Of a DNA stretch of 64,000 bases, positions 1 to 11,500 are shown piece after piece; within the stretch, counting starts at the first letter, position 1; the number at the start of each line of letters is the position of its first letter. The position numbers and the translations under genes were made by a program. Below the pieces are notes generated by a model. The model worked only from the letters and a program-made list of their open reading frames with translations. It ran no database searches and was not told the origin of the DNA. Source of the DNA: Chelydra serpentina (Eukaryota > Chordata > Testudines > Chelydridae); assembly GCA_037349315.1 (NCBI GenBank), contig JBAIAC010000033.1, forward strand, positions 25,438,001 through 25,502,000, read 5' to 3'.

Positions 1-629
1 GCCAGCCACTGCCTCGGCAGGAGCTCAGCCTGCTGGGGACCTGACATTTTCGGAGGCAGCCTCACATTGGAGCTGGAGATAAAAGGATTAGTGGAAATGT
101 CACTTTCTGCTCGGAGTCTCAGGCTGCTGTCGCTGGGTACAGTGGCTGGTGAGATCAAGGAATACTGCCCCGGTCCCCAGCAAGGGGAATGGCCTCCATG
201 AGCCACACCTGGAAGCAAGGCGAGGCCAAGACCTGCTGGATGGTGTTGTCACTCACTGTACTTGAGGCTCAGCTAGCCAGGGCCGTGAGAAGGGGAACCC
301 AGGGGCCAGGTGAGGACGCAGCATTGCAGGGGACATCGCCTCTTTCCTCTCCACCACCTCATTTGGGGGTCTTGTCTCTGTGTGTGTGTTGCGGGGTTGG
401 ATACTTTGCAAATGGATTCTGAGGCACCGAACACCAGCGGCTTGACCGGGGAATTACGGAGAAGCTGAATGGGGAAGATTGAGGGGTAATAGTGCAGGTG
501 TGTTGGAGCCCAGGACTGGAATTGCAGGGGGTGCTGGAAGCTGGGACTGAGGAGCAGCAGCACACTTGTGTCTTGGGGAAAGCTTGTGTAATCATTTAAC
601 TCCGGCATTTCACAGTCTAGCGAGCTGTT
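1..629. other. Intronic stretch, no feature recognised
   Basis: Unique-looking sequence, moderately GC-rich. Short open frames on both strands (up to 111 codons) have no recognisable domain, start context or splice partners. I see no repeat or RNA gene here. Confidence 0.5.
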
Positions 630-811
630 GGGGGAGGGTAGCTCAGTGGTTTGAGCATTGGCCTGCTAAACCCAGGGTTGTGAGTTCAATCCTTGAGGGG
701 GTCATTTAGGGATTTGGGGCAAAAATCTGTCAGGGGACAGTACTTAGTCCTGCTAGTGAAGGCAGGGGACTGGACTCAATGACCTTTCAAGGTCCTTCCA
801 GTTCTATGAGA
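630..811 (+). repeat. Tortoise polIII (Cry-type) tRNA-derived SINE
   Basis: The 5' head is tRNA-like. It starts ggggga, has an A box (tagctcagtggtttgag) and a B box (ggttgtgagttcaatcc). The body follows with tcatttagggatttggggc. The 3' tail (gactggactcaatgacc...ggtccttccagttctatga) resembles the 3' end of CR1 LINEs, as known for tortoise SINEs that borrow LINE machinery. This copy has the longer body type (ctgtcaggggacagtacttagtcctgctagtgaaggc), unlike the copy at 27409. No clear target-site duplication was found. Confidence 0.9.
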
Positions 812-1367
812 TAGACATATCTCCATATAAGCTGCTTTATTTGTTGATGGTGGGGTTTTTTCCTCTCTGAGGGAAATCCCAGCACCATCCACCTCTCTAT
901 CTTCTCTCCCCTTCCACCCACAGCTTTGAGAGGTTTCCTCCTGTCAGACAAGCTGGGGTTCTCTGCCTTCTCCCAGCTTCTTCTATTTCTGTTCCTTGCT
1001 CCATGCATTTACAAGTCTTCAGACCCCAGCTGTGCAATCAAGATGATCACTTACTCCAGCTCTAATTGTAGGAGCTCTGGTTTGTTGGGGTTTATTTAAG
1101 ATAATGGCTCTGAATGATTTTTTTTCCTGCACAGAGTAAGAAAGGGAAGGTGAAGCCATTGAGCGGTTTTGCAGCGTTCAGCTTCTGGAAGTGTCTGAAT
1201 ATTCCAGTGCCTTCTAACGGGTCATAGCTGCCCTTGAGTGGTTAGTCGGCCCTGCACACAGTCCTTGGTATGTGATGTGTCAGGGGTGGGGATGGGAAGA
1301 AGAAGTGAGTGACTGATGGAAACAAACCCTGGACTGGAGGTATATGGTTCCATAAATAGCCTTAGCC
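812..1367. other. Intronic stretch, no feature recognised
   Basis: Between the SINE and the LTR-like copy. Pyrimidine-rich in 850-990. Nothing that I can assign to a gene or repeat family. Confidence 0.45.
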
Positions 1368-2690
1368 CACTGTGACATACTGTATCTTGGGGGAGCATCT
1401 GATAACCCCCATAGGCCTAATTTTTATATAGTTGTGATCTTTCATATAAAGCATGCCTTGTAAGGTATCAGGGGAAAGGTTATGATCTGCTGAAAATCAT
1501 TTCTCTATCCATATATGTATGTGGATGCAATGCAATGACTCACCTGCATGGGACCACACCAAGGGAATTGTTCAACCTTCCCTGGAGACTCAGCAATGCC
1601 CCAGACATGCCTGGACTTGTGCTCTCCAAACCCATGGGACTGAGGTTATAAAACAGACACAGGGGCCACATGTGGGGTCTTTCTTCCTTACCCACCCATG
1701 CTGGAAGCAACAAGGACACTGAGAAGACTTAAGCAGAAGACATTGGCCCAGGTTTCAAGGGGGAAATCTGTGACTATGGACTGCAATATCCAGTGGGGTG
1801 AGAAAAACTGCTTAATCTAGATGTTGTCCAATCTAATCGGGTTGAGAGTTTAGACCAGCGGTGGGCAACTTGCAGCCCATCAGGGTAATCTGCTGGTAGG
1901 CTGTGAGACAGTGTTTACATTGACCGTCTGCAGGCATGGCCGCCCACAGCTCCCAGTGGCCGCAGTTTGCCATTCCCAGCCACTGGGAGCTGCGGGCGGC
2001 CGTGCCTGCAGACGGTCAGTGTAAACAAACTGTGTCAGTGTAAACATCGCTGCCTGCCAGCGGATTACCCTGATGGGCTGCAGGTTGCCCACTGGTGCTT
2101 TAGACGGTGTGGTTATATTTTCTTTTCTTTTGGTAACTAACTCTGACTTTTTGCCTATCACTTAATATCACTTAAAATCTCTCTTTTGTAGTCAATAAAG
2201 TTGTTTAACTGTTTATCTTTACCAGTGAGTTTGTATGAAGTGTGGGTGCAAATCTGCTCAGGTTTACAAAGGCTAGTGTATCTCCACTTTCCATTGTTGA
2301 AGTGGTGAACCAATTAATAAATTTGCACTGCTCATCTTGAGCAGTGCAAGATGGTATATTCCTGGGGCACAGTGCTGGGAACTGGGGGGTGGGGGTGGGA
2401 TTTGGCTCTTGTGCCTTTCTCTGCGTGATTCATGAGTGGCTCTGGGAGCATTCATGCAATTTAGCTGGGTGTGAGGGTCCACATGCGGTTGTGCTGAGTG
2501 ATAACAGCGCCTGGAGGGGTTTGCTGCTGGTCACTAGTAAGGCATTGAGAGCCAGACCAGGCTGGAGAGAGTTAAAGGGGCACAGCAGTCCCACAGTCCC
2601 AGGCTGCACCCTGGGGATCCCATCACACCCACCTCTGGGAGTGAGCAGAGCTAGGTCTCCTGGCCCAGTCAGTCCTGGGTGCCACTGAGT
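1368..2690 (+). mobile_element. LTR-like retroelement copy (solo-LTR type), split by a hAT MITE
   Basis: The segment resembles the copies at 36190 and 19440. It has an AT-rich start with gccttgtaaggtatcaggggaaaggttatgatctgctgaaaatc. Its middle holds the block ggtaactaactctgactttttgcctatcactt...cttaaaatctctctttt followed by the polyadenylation-type signal gtcaataaag near 2193. The 3' part then contains gatggtatattcctggggcac. No internal retroviral genes flank it, so a solo LTR is the likely state. The 242-bp MITE at 1856-2097 lies inside. Edges are approximate and the superfamily is inferred only from layout. Confidence 0.5.
1856..2097. mobile_element. hAT-type MITE (242 bp) with 8-bp target duplication
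   Basis: Terminal inverted repeats cagcggtgggcaac and gttgcccactggtg (one strand) bound a strongly palindromic body in which two arms (cgtctgcaggcatggccgcc and its complement) pair around the centre. Flanking 8-mers are gtttagac (1848-1855) and ctttagac (2098-2105), 7 of 8 identical, the hallmark duplication of hAT transposons. No transposase; non-autonomous. Confidence 0.85.
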
Positions 2691-2783
2691 CTGTCGACAA
2701 GGGGACAATTAGTCCCAAATAGGGGTGAGGGGGGTTCTAAGGTGGCTGTACCTGCCCCACTGGTAACTGGACTGAGGCCACTG

Positions 2784-3013
2784 AGGATGTGTCTGTACTG
2801 CAATTAAAAACCAGGCTCGCAGGACTCGGGCTAAGGGGTATAAACATTCAGGCTCAGGCTGGAGCCCATTTGGGGACCCTCCCACCTCGCAGGATCCTGG
2901 AGCTCAGGTTCTAGCCCAAGCCCTTAAGTCTACACTGCAATTAAACAGCCCTTAGCCTGAGTCAGCTGGCACGGGCCAGCCGCGTGTGTCTAATTGCAGT
3001 GTAGACGTACCCT
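2784..3013. mobile_element. Foldback MITE with 25-bp inverted ends
   Basis: The left end aggatgtgtctgtactgcaa ttaaa and the complement of the right end agggtacgtctacactgcaa ttaga match at 19 of 25 positions, and all six differences are transitions. The body repeats the terminal motif (tctacactgcaattaaacag at 2931) and is rich in ggctc/gagcc. Non-coding DNA-transposon derivative. Superfamily not assigned because no clear target duplication is visible. Confidence 0.75.
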
Positions 3014-6000
3014 AACTCCTTTGTACAGAAGCTGCTGACCGGCTATCGGAGGGGGATAGCTTTGAGTTTGATCTGAGTCAGATTCAGACTTGTGGCCTAT
3101 GGCAGGTTTTTGCCAAGACTCTGGAGGCCTCGCTATTGGGCAAGGGCCCCACAGTGATTCTAGTCCCTGGCCCCTTTACTGCGCCGTCTTTGGTGTCATC
3201 TTGGCTAACGCCAGGCTTGCTCTGGAGATCCACGCCCCAGGAGGGGTCTGCTTGGGATGCCGTGCATCTGATGCGTATTGCGCATGGGCTTCAGTTATCC
3301 AATCCGAGCTTCGGGCCTGGGCACCAAGTAACAAGGATCAGGTCAGGCAGAGATTCCCCAGCCAAACACTTTCAGAGCAGCTCCGTTAAGCACAGGGAGG
3401 ATTTGCGCTTCATGTGATCAACTCAGTCTTTGAGCTCCAGGTCTTTCCAAGAAACCTGTGGGGTGCTGTAGTTGCTAAAGGGGTCCTTTGGCACTCCATG
3501 CCTCTGCCCATGGCTCTTCCCGGGCTGGGAGGGCAGGGTTACCAAGCAGAGCTGGTAGGATGCAGGGAGCCTCTTTGGCTAACACAGCTGCCCTCCCCTC
3601 CCAAGTAGGAGAATGTGCTGCCTCTGTCATGGATGTGCCACGCTCTAAGGAGCTGAAATCCCCAGTTGCTGAGGTATGTCCTAATGAGGCCCAGATATCA
3701 AGGGAGCTGGAGGGGAAACCGTCTCTCTGCCCTCTCCTTCCCCCCTGCCCCAGCACTCAGGCAGAGCTTCTGCAGAGAGAGGCCAGGGGAGACCCACTTG
3801 CTGTGCTTCCATCCTGGGATCTGCAAGAGATGGAGCTGCCGTAAACCCCTCCCTCCCAAAGCACAGAGCTGCCTATGCCCGGAGCCCAGAGTTCTCGTTG
3901 CAGTGTGGGAGAGGGTGGATGTGGGATTTATGTTTCTCTGTCTTGTTGACCGAACTGGACTTTCCCTCTTCCCATCCTCCAAAAGATAGACATCAGCCGC
4001 CATCTGCTCGTACAATGTGCCCTTGGGAGAGAATAGGAAACAAATGTTCTGGGGGGGACAAGGACTCCAGGAGCTTAGCTGACTGTATGAAACAAATCTG
4101 GTGGGTCTGAGATACTTTTTGGGGACTGGGCTACCACAAAACTCACGGCTACAAATGATACTCAGTGGCTCTGCCATTGTGAGGGCCTCAGCTGAGAGGC
4201 CCAGGATTGGCTGGGCTCTAGAGGCTGAAGTCTGTCCTTACCCCAAATGGCTCAGGGCTGAAACAGTCCATGGCGTGTGATGGCATGTAGGAAACTCTCC
4301 CTGCACAGCCTGTCCCATGGGTAGAGGCCATCAGTGCCAGGGCGGCCAATCTGGCACCAGATTCTCCCCTAAGCGATAAAAAGGACAGCGATAAAACCGA
4401 GACTAAAAGCAATCAGGTGGTGTTCTCTGGGGGAAACCAATCCCGTTGCCATTGTCAAGGAGGTTGGGCATAGGGTCTGAGGGCTGGACTGGAAATGGAA
4501 GCTAGAGAGGAGAGAAGGAACCACAATGCCACAGACTGGTGTGAGTTAGATATGAATGTATTTGTATGTCTGCTCCGTCCCTTCCATCAGGTCCGTAGTT
4601 CCATGCTGGTTGGGAGGCCTGACAGTGTCACCCCTCCCTGCCATTCAGATCAGCTGATGCTGGTCCCAGAAGTGTAAGTCCCTTCAGCCTCCCTTGCATC
4701 CCCTTAACAGCCACTGCTGGTCTCCTGTCCCCAGCTCCTTTCCTTGGACTGAGAGCTGAGTCCTTCCCCGTGAACCCCATCGCGTTCTACCCCCCCCGGT
4801 CTCAGGTCACCCGCTAATAGTGTGGGACTCCCTCTAAACACTTTCTCGAATCATTGGCTCTCAGTCAGCCAGTCTGTAAAGTGCCTGTTTATATCTGCAG
4901 AGAATAACCACATGCACCTTATTTATTGGCGTAGTAAAGAAAACAAATTAAGGCCCTGTAATTATAGAGTCAGGTGCGCTCTTAAATAAAGCTTAAGTAG
5001 TCGGAATTCCACTTAGAATATTAATAATGGCTTTTTCCGCCTGCATTCTGTGGCTTCTTTCCCCCCCAATCTGTCTTCTGGAGGCTTCTGTGCGCTCTAA
5101 ATGGGTTCATAGGCCAGCCGAGACACCGTTCCCATTCCAGAGCTCTCCCTCGGCAGGGCTTGCCAGGGTGGGGATGGAGGCCTTTGATAAAGCAGAGCCA
5201 TGTTTGTACAAACTGTAGCCAGGTTGGTAAATACAAAGGACATGGAGTCGTGGTGGTGACTCCTGCCCTCTCTGGGTAGCGGGGTGGTGGGTGATAGATT
5301 GTTTGGCTTTCAAATGCTGCCATACATAGGCTGCCTTCTGTCCCACTGTGGGTTTTTTTATCTTCTCTTTTGTGTCTCACTTCTCTGCTCACATAGATGG
5401 GGGGCGGGGGCTGAAGGGGACAGACTTATGGACATTAGAGATGGGAAAGACCCACTGGGCTAAGTGTGTCGGGAACTGTTTGGCTTGGGAGGAGGATGGG
5501 GTGGGATGATCCAACAGGCCTGTTCCATTGCCAGCTTCTGTGATGTAGTTAACCTAGGCCACCCTGGCCATTCACCATGGCATTTTGGTGTGGATATACA
5601 TTATGAGCATGGCCTTGGCCCTAGTGCCCTGGCCATGTTCTAGTCTGGGAAAGCACATCCTGATTACCTGAGGTTCCCTTTCTGTTTTTGACTGGATACA
5701 GGATTCTTCCCTGCCTCACTTCCTGGACTGTTCGGTACAGTTGCTGAGTGCTGTTAAAGAGTAGCTATATTCCACCCCAGAGCCAACTGCATTCCAGTGC
5801 GAGGTAAAAGAATGAGGGGTGCATGGACAAGTGTGGTCTGTGAAGAGCTTTTGACTAGAATATTCTGGAGAAGTATTGCAGGATTACCTCTAGATCAAGG
5901 CAGGACCATGACCCATGACTCCTCCCCCGGATACCGCACAGTCTAGAGATCAGGGCTGCTGAGTCACACTGCGCCCATTGTATTGATACTTCATAAAGGC

Positions 6001-6837
6001 ACTCAGACACTAGAAGCACCCTTCCATCTCATACCCACACATCTTGAAGGACTGTAGACACTTGATCCATGGTGCTTGTGAGGTTTGTGTGTCCCCTCGT
6101 GTAACTGGGCAGCCTTGCCATTGTGTGTTATTGTTTAAACTACTTTGCCTGTGTGGCTGTGTGAGCTTGTTCTGGATTTCGGGCTGAATGGATAAACAAA
6201 CAAAACGCCAGACTTAATGTTGTTTCGATGATGTTCAATTGCTTCACAAAAATCACTTGCCCTTATTCCCTGGATAGTGATCCCGGGCCTCTCTCTAAAG
6301 CAGCCAGGCTAATCTGTTTTATAAGGAGCAAAGTCTAACTCTGCTCTCCTCCTCTAAGCAACTCCAGGGCTTCTCACTGTTTCTGATCCTGGGTGCCACA
6401 CATCCTTCTTCCTCCTCCATGCTCAGTCCTTTCAAGTAGGTTATCAGCTGTTACCTGCACTCCTGCCAGTCTTCTCCCTCCAACCTGAACTATAGCATAG
6501 GAACATTTCAAACAATTATGAACAGGAATCCAATACATCCATAGCAAATCAGTCTTTCCCCATCTCCCAGATAATGCTCGGCATTCCTAGCTTGGCGCTA
6601 TTACTATTTAATTGTATTTCTGTGAGAGACATAGATGATCACAGTGGTCTAGGACCACACTGTGTGGGGGATGTGGTCCATTGCTATCTCCTCTGTAAGT
6701 AAAGGTCTGATCATGCCAGTACTTAGCACCTCTCTGCTCCCATGTGTGCTGTAAGGACATTAGGGTGCTCAGCGCCTCTTGGGAGCAGGCCCTTGAATTG
6801 TAACTTACAGCAGGGTCAATTGCCCTGGTCTATTTTT
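3014..6837. other. Intronic stretch, mostly unassigned
   Basis: Open frames of up to 159 codons on both strands (for example 3488-3844 and 3698-4177 minus) overlap one another and show no domain. I treat them as chance frames in GC-rich intron. The AT-rich interval 4855-5045 carries several homeodomain-type TAATTA/ATTAAT cores and is a candidate conserved element (see findings). No other feature seen. Confidence 0.5.
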
Positions 6838-7630
6838 CATAGATTCCAAGGCCAGAAGGGACCACTGTGATCATCTAGTCTGTCCTCCAGTCTAACACAG
6901 CCCCAAATAACTCCTAGAGCAGATCTTTTAGAAAAACATCCAATCTTGATTTTAAAATGGCCAGTGATGGAGAATCCACCACGACTCTTGGTAAGTTGGT
7001 CCAATGGTTAGTTATTCTCACCATTAAAAATGTACGCCTTATTTCCTGTTTGAATTGGTCTAGCTTTAACGTCCAGCCACTGGATTGCATTAGACCTTTC
7101 TCTGCTAGATTGAAGAGTCCATTATTAATTGTGTTTCCCATATAGATACTTATAGACTGTAATGAAATCAGCCCTTTACCTTCTCTTTGTTAAGCTAACT
7201 CAATTTTGCTCGTTGAGTCTATCACTCTAAGGCCTGTTTTCTAATCTTTTAATCATTTTTGTGGCTCTTCTCTGAACTCTTTCCAATTTATCAACATCCT
7301 TTTTGAATTGTGGGCACCAGTCCTTGACACAGGATTCCAGCAACAGTCGCACCAGTGCCCGATACAGAGGTAAAATAACCTCTCTGCTCCTAATCCAGTT
7401 TCCCCCGTTTATGCATCCCAGGATCGCATTAACTCTTTTGGCCACAACATCACACTGGGAGCTCACGTTCCGCCACAACCCCCAAATCTTTTCACAAGCC
7501 ACTGCTTCCCAGGACAGAGTCCCTCACGGCGTAAGTATGATCTATGTGCTTTGTTTCTAGATGTCTACATGTAGCTGTATTAAAACACACATTGTTTGGT
7601 TGCGCCCAGTTTACCAAAGGCTCCAGTTCT
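6838..7630 (-). mobile_element. CR1 LINE, 5'-truncated copy
   Basis: On the minus strand this is the C-terminal part of CR1 ORF2 and the 3' end. The frame at 7227-7502 reads RVNAILGCINGGNW, VILPLYRALVRLLLESC and FKKDVDKLERVQRRATKMIK, the conserved block after the reverse transcriptase. A second frame (6914-7141) gives NHWTNLPRVVVDSPSLAILK, the usual CR1 C-terminus. The element ends at the complement of agattccaaggccagaaggg. Stops and a frame change between the two blocks show it is dead. The 5' limit near 7630 is approximate. Confidence 0.9.
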
Positions 7631-8074
7631 TCTGTAAAGAGTTGTGCATGTCTATGGTTCCCTTGGTATAATAAATAGTAATAATGTTCCCTCTGATTCC
7701 ATACCTCCCCCAATGCCCTCCTCCCTCCTTTGTCTCCTGCGTGCCGGTGTAGCACACTTCCTAGCCCCTATGCTAATCAGCAGTGGCTGCATGGCATATT
7801 TATTTCCAATTGTTACCTCAGACTGAATCAACTTGGAGCATCTCCTCGTTCAGCTGGAACAGCGGCACAGGCAGGCTCTGTATTTTAGCAGCCTCTGTTC
7901 CCAAGGCCAAAGGAGAGCCCCGTTCCGTGCAGACAGCAGACAGTCTGGCTTTTCCCAGAGGGCTGGCCGCTGTAAACTTAGCTCATTTGAACAGCATTCC
8001 GAGGGCCCAGTAGTGAATTTCTGACTGCAGTGATACCCCTCAGCATCTCTAGTTATAAACACCATCCACATTTA
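7631..8074. other. Intronic stretch, no feature recognised
   Basis: No repeat, RNA gene or exon could be recognised between the CR1 truncation point and the MIR-like SINE. Several overlapping short frames are present in 7783-8071, none with a domain. Confidence 0.4.
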
Positions 8075-8245
8075 AAGCACTGCACAAGCATCCTCACCAT
8101 GCCCTGGTAAGGGGAGTGTTAGCCCGTTGTTACAGGTGAGGAATTGAGCTGCAGAGATGTGAAGTGATTTGCCCAAGGCCACACAGTAGCAGAGCAAGGA
8201 TTGGAGCTGGGGACCTCATGCCTTGTGCTCTCTGCTGCAGGCCTG
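8075..8245 (-). repeat. MIR-like ancient SINE, minus orientation
   Basis: Contains the MIR core complement: ttacaggtgaggaattgagc, gaagtgatttgcccaaggcc and acacagtagcagagcaagga, followed by ggagctggggacctc. Diverged, without visible target duplication. Confidence 0.75.
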
Positions 8246-8314
8246 GCTGCCTCCATCAGAATCCAAACTTCCCTAAGAACTGATGTGTTCTACAGTAATA
8301 CAAAGAGGAGAGAT

Positions 8315-8582
8315 GATCATGTGGTTAATGCACTATAGTGGGACTCGGGGATATGGGTGCTGATCCTGTCTTTGCCACCAACTTCCTGTGTGCCATTTGG
8401 TGAGTCGTTGATCTCCCTGTGTCTCCATCTCTGTCAGATGGGGATAATAGCACTTTTGTTCTCGAGTCTCTGTAGGCTGTAGCTCTCTGGGCCTACACCT
8501 GTGCAGCACCTAGAACAATGGAGCCATAAGCTGGTTGGGGCCTCGAGGCGCTACTCCAACAAGATGAATTATAACAACAGTG
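8315..8582 (+). repeat. MIR-like ancient SINE plus tail, plus orientation
   Basis: Follows the MIR order: gtggttaatgcactatagtg, a tRNA-like region, tcttgccaccaacttcctgtg-type core, tctccatctctgtcagatgg and ggataatagcac. The tail contains cagcacctagaacaatgg and ggcgctactccaac. It lies head to head with the minus copy at 8075-8245. Confidence 0.75.
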
Positions 8583-11500
8583 ATGTAAAGAATGTGTCCT
8601 ATTCTCTTCAGGTCCTTGTATCTGCCCATCACCGGGGTGTCTGAGCTCTTCAGAATCTTGTCTCTCTCTCACACACCACTTTGCTCTGAACCACCACTTC
8701 CAGTTAAATCACAGGAGGATGGTGATGTTCCCCACTCCCTTGGGCCTTTCTGGTTTCATGCCATGCTGCCATTTTGAAAAACGATCAGTCATCTCACTGG
8801 CAAATGGATGAAACTGGGAGATGCTTTGCTGGACTATCTCTGCTTCCCAGGACCATCTTTAAAAAGTCCTTTGCATTGATTGCAGCATCGTTTTAAACTA
8901 GCCTTGTCACCAGTTCTAGGGCTGGGTCTCACCTCCGACAAGCCTGATTCCAGGTTTGCAGTGAAGCGCAATTAACATGTTCCGAGATGTTTTTGGACTA
9001 GGGCAGTTTCATCACGTTCTCCTGCGATTATGTAGCCTCATGAAGTTGTGTTGTGACGTGACCTGGGTTGGGTAGTGATGGCCTGATGCATGTCTTACGT
9101 TGTAGTGCGTTTACCCTGCAAGACAGGGAGACCTATCTCAGTCATGCTTCATGTAGTGTTTTTGAGCCAGGGGAACACCTGGTACTTAGTTAAATCCTGC
9201 CAGATCTCTCCTCATCTCCCAAGAGAGAGCAAACAAATGTGGAAAGACCTGATTCCCACAGGGCTTGGTATGGAGGTCCATGGGCGATAGGGGCTAGAAT
9301 TCACTTCCACTCTCCTGTGACCTGTGGGGAAGAAGAGCATTTCCGAGGCAGCCTCTGGTAGTCCATTGAAGGCAGAAGCACCTTGCTTGACTCTGCAGAA
9401 AACACAATAGGGTAAGTTAAGCGGCTGTGGTGGGGAGCCATATCCAGCCTCCCAGTATCAGTGGGAGGTGCCCGGGGGGCGGGGGGGGCATGAAGTGAAG
9501 AGGACTGGCCTCCAAGGGGGACTTGGAAGACACCTTAAAAGTGGGTGGGAGGGAAGATCCATCACTGTAGGAGCATCATAAAATCTCGAGGGACTTCACA
9601 AGTGATCTCCTCTGGGTTTTACAAGGATGCTGCCTTGCTAACAACATGACGGTGGTGTGGATAGGGGTGTAGAGACAGTAAACAGAGCTCCTGAGAAAGA
9701 GACGCATTCAAAGAGTGTGTTGTTTAAGCAATAAGGCATGACAGGGCATGAATGATGGGGCATTAATTCAAACCTTGCATGTGACTGAGCCAGACTTTAA
9801 TACGCCATAACTTACTCACTGGCACGTTTTATTGGAATTGTAAAATGTTGTTATAAAATTCTAGGTGTTTTCCACCAGACCCTCCCCCTTCCTATTTATA
9901 TATGTTAAAAGCCGAGTGGTGGATTATGCAGGACGTGGGAGACAGTGTGACCGACTTTATTAGCCCCTCTGTGCGAGCTGACTATGGGGTTCTGGCGTCA
10001 CGAGGTGCCCTGGCTGGAATTGCCTTTGCATTGTCTTTCCGGTTGTGTATGCAGTGAGTGTCCGCAGTAATGTGGGGTACGTTGTGGTGGCAGACCTGAT
10101 CCCATGGAAGTGTGTGTTTCCACTACAGCCTCTCTCAGTCAGGAATGTGAACACACGGGGACGTGTGGGTGTGTTTATACTGGATCCCCAGTGCACTGGT
10201 ATAGGTTTAGTCCAGGTACCTCGAACACTGAATAAACGTACACCCAATGAGGTGCATGTTTACTTCTGATCCACTGCTCTGGGAGTCTGGTGCCTGCAGC
10301 GTGTCACCTCTCCTTGCACATGCGATAGGGCCAGGGCCATTCAGCACCAAGGCCAGAGCATGGAGCAGAACCCCTCGGCCTCCCACCAGAAAGGAGGAGA
10401 GCAGTAAGGGCCATGCCAGGCTTTCAGAACCGGTCCCCTCCATATTCACCTGCCTTTTCCCCTCTCCTAGCTCCCTCTCCCCAGTGCTCCCACTGCTGGC
10501 ACCTGATCAGTATTTTGCAAACAGAGCCCCAGTGGTGAACTTGCAGCGACTCACATCTGACTTGCAGGTGTCTGTTTTCCTTGTCTGTTTCTAGCAGCCC
10601 GATATTTGGGGGCAGGAGGAAGAGCTCCCCATGGCTCCAGAGTGACAGGTGGGGGTGAATGAGAGGGAGGGGAGAATAGCTTTCGTTTGGCCCCTTCTGT
10701 GGTGCTACCAGCCTGTCTGAATTATTCTCCTCCGACCCCTGTGTTATCTCCTCCCTGTCTCCCACATGGGCTAGATCTCTCCAATGTTGTGTCTGGATTA
10801 AAAAGAAGCAAATAATTCTCTCTCTCCTGAACTGATCTCCCAGTGCCAATTCCACCTGTCAGCCTAAATGGAACCGTCTCCCAGTACGGGTCCCCCGGCA
10901 TTGACAACAGGCTACCCACGTGCCCAGCAAAAATAAACGTATCACCCAGCCCTCCGTCCACCCCTCCCAGTCATCCCCGTGCAGCAGCAACAAGGCTCTG
11001 CAGACAGGACGGCTTCTGAGGAATCAGATACCGCGATGCTGGACGTGTCGCGAGAATCCGAATGGAATAGGAAAAAGGGAGGCTGGGGGTGAAGGCAAGG
11101 CAGCGGTGTCTCTAAAACTGCAGCTCCCCAAGGGATCTATCCCATTCTATCTGTGCTTGTTTGCTGCCACCCTACCCTGCATGAACGCTGCTAACTACAG
11201 GCTTGGGCAGTGTTCGCCTTGATGTCTGCTGTCTTGTTGCCCCACAAACGCTGTGGGGCTCCCAGCGAGAATCGGCAGTTTGGGGTGAGGCAGCTTCCTC
11301 CTTGGTGTTGTATTTGTCTTGTCAGCTGAGCATTTCTCTTGCCTTGCGGTGAGAAATGGTTTGAATGCATCCGTCTCTGCAAAGTATGTTGGATTGCTGC
11401 TTTCGTATCCGTTTGCTGCTGCAGGGGGCCTTTTGCTACTTGCCTTCCTCCTTTCCCTCCAGGAGGAAAATCTTAGCCTCTCCTGAGATCAATCCATGCT

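Noticed and set aside
3698..4177. 159-codon minus-strand frame
   Set aside because: Overlaps several equally long frames on the other strand, no recognisable domain; GC-rich intron chance frame.
7535..7545. gtaagtatg resembling a splice donor on the + strand
   Set aside because: It lies in the complement of CR1 ORF2 and no NTRK3-like coding sequence precedes it.
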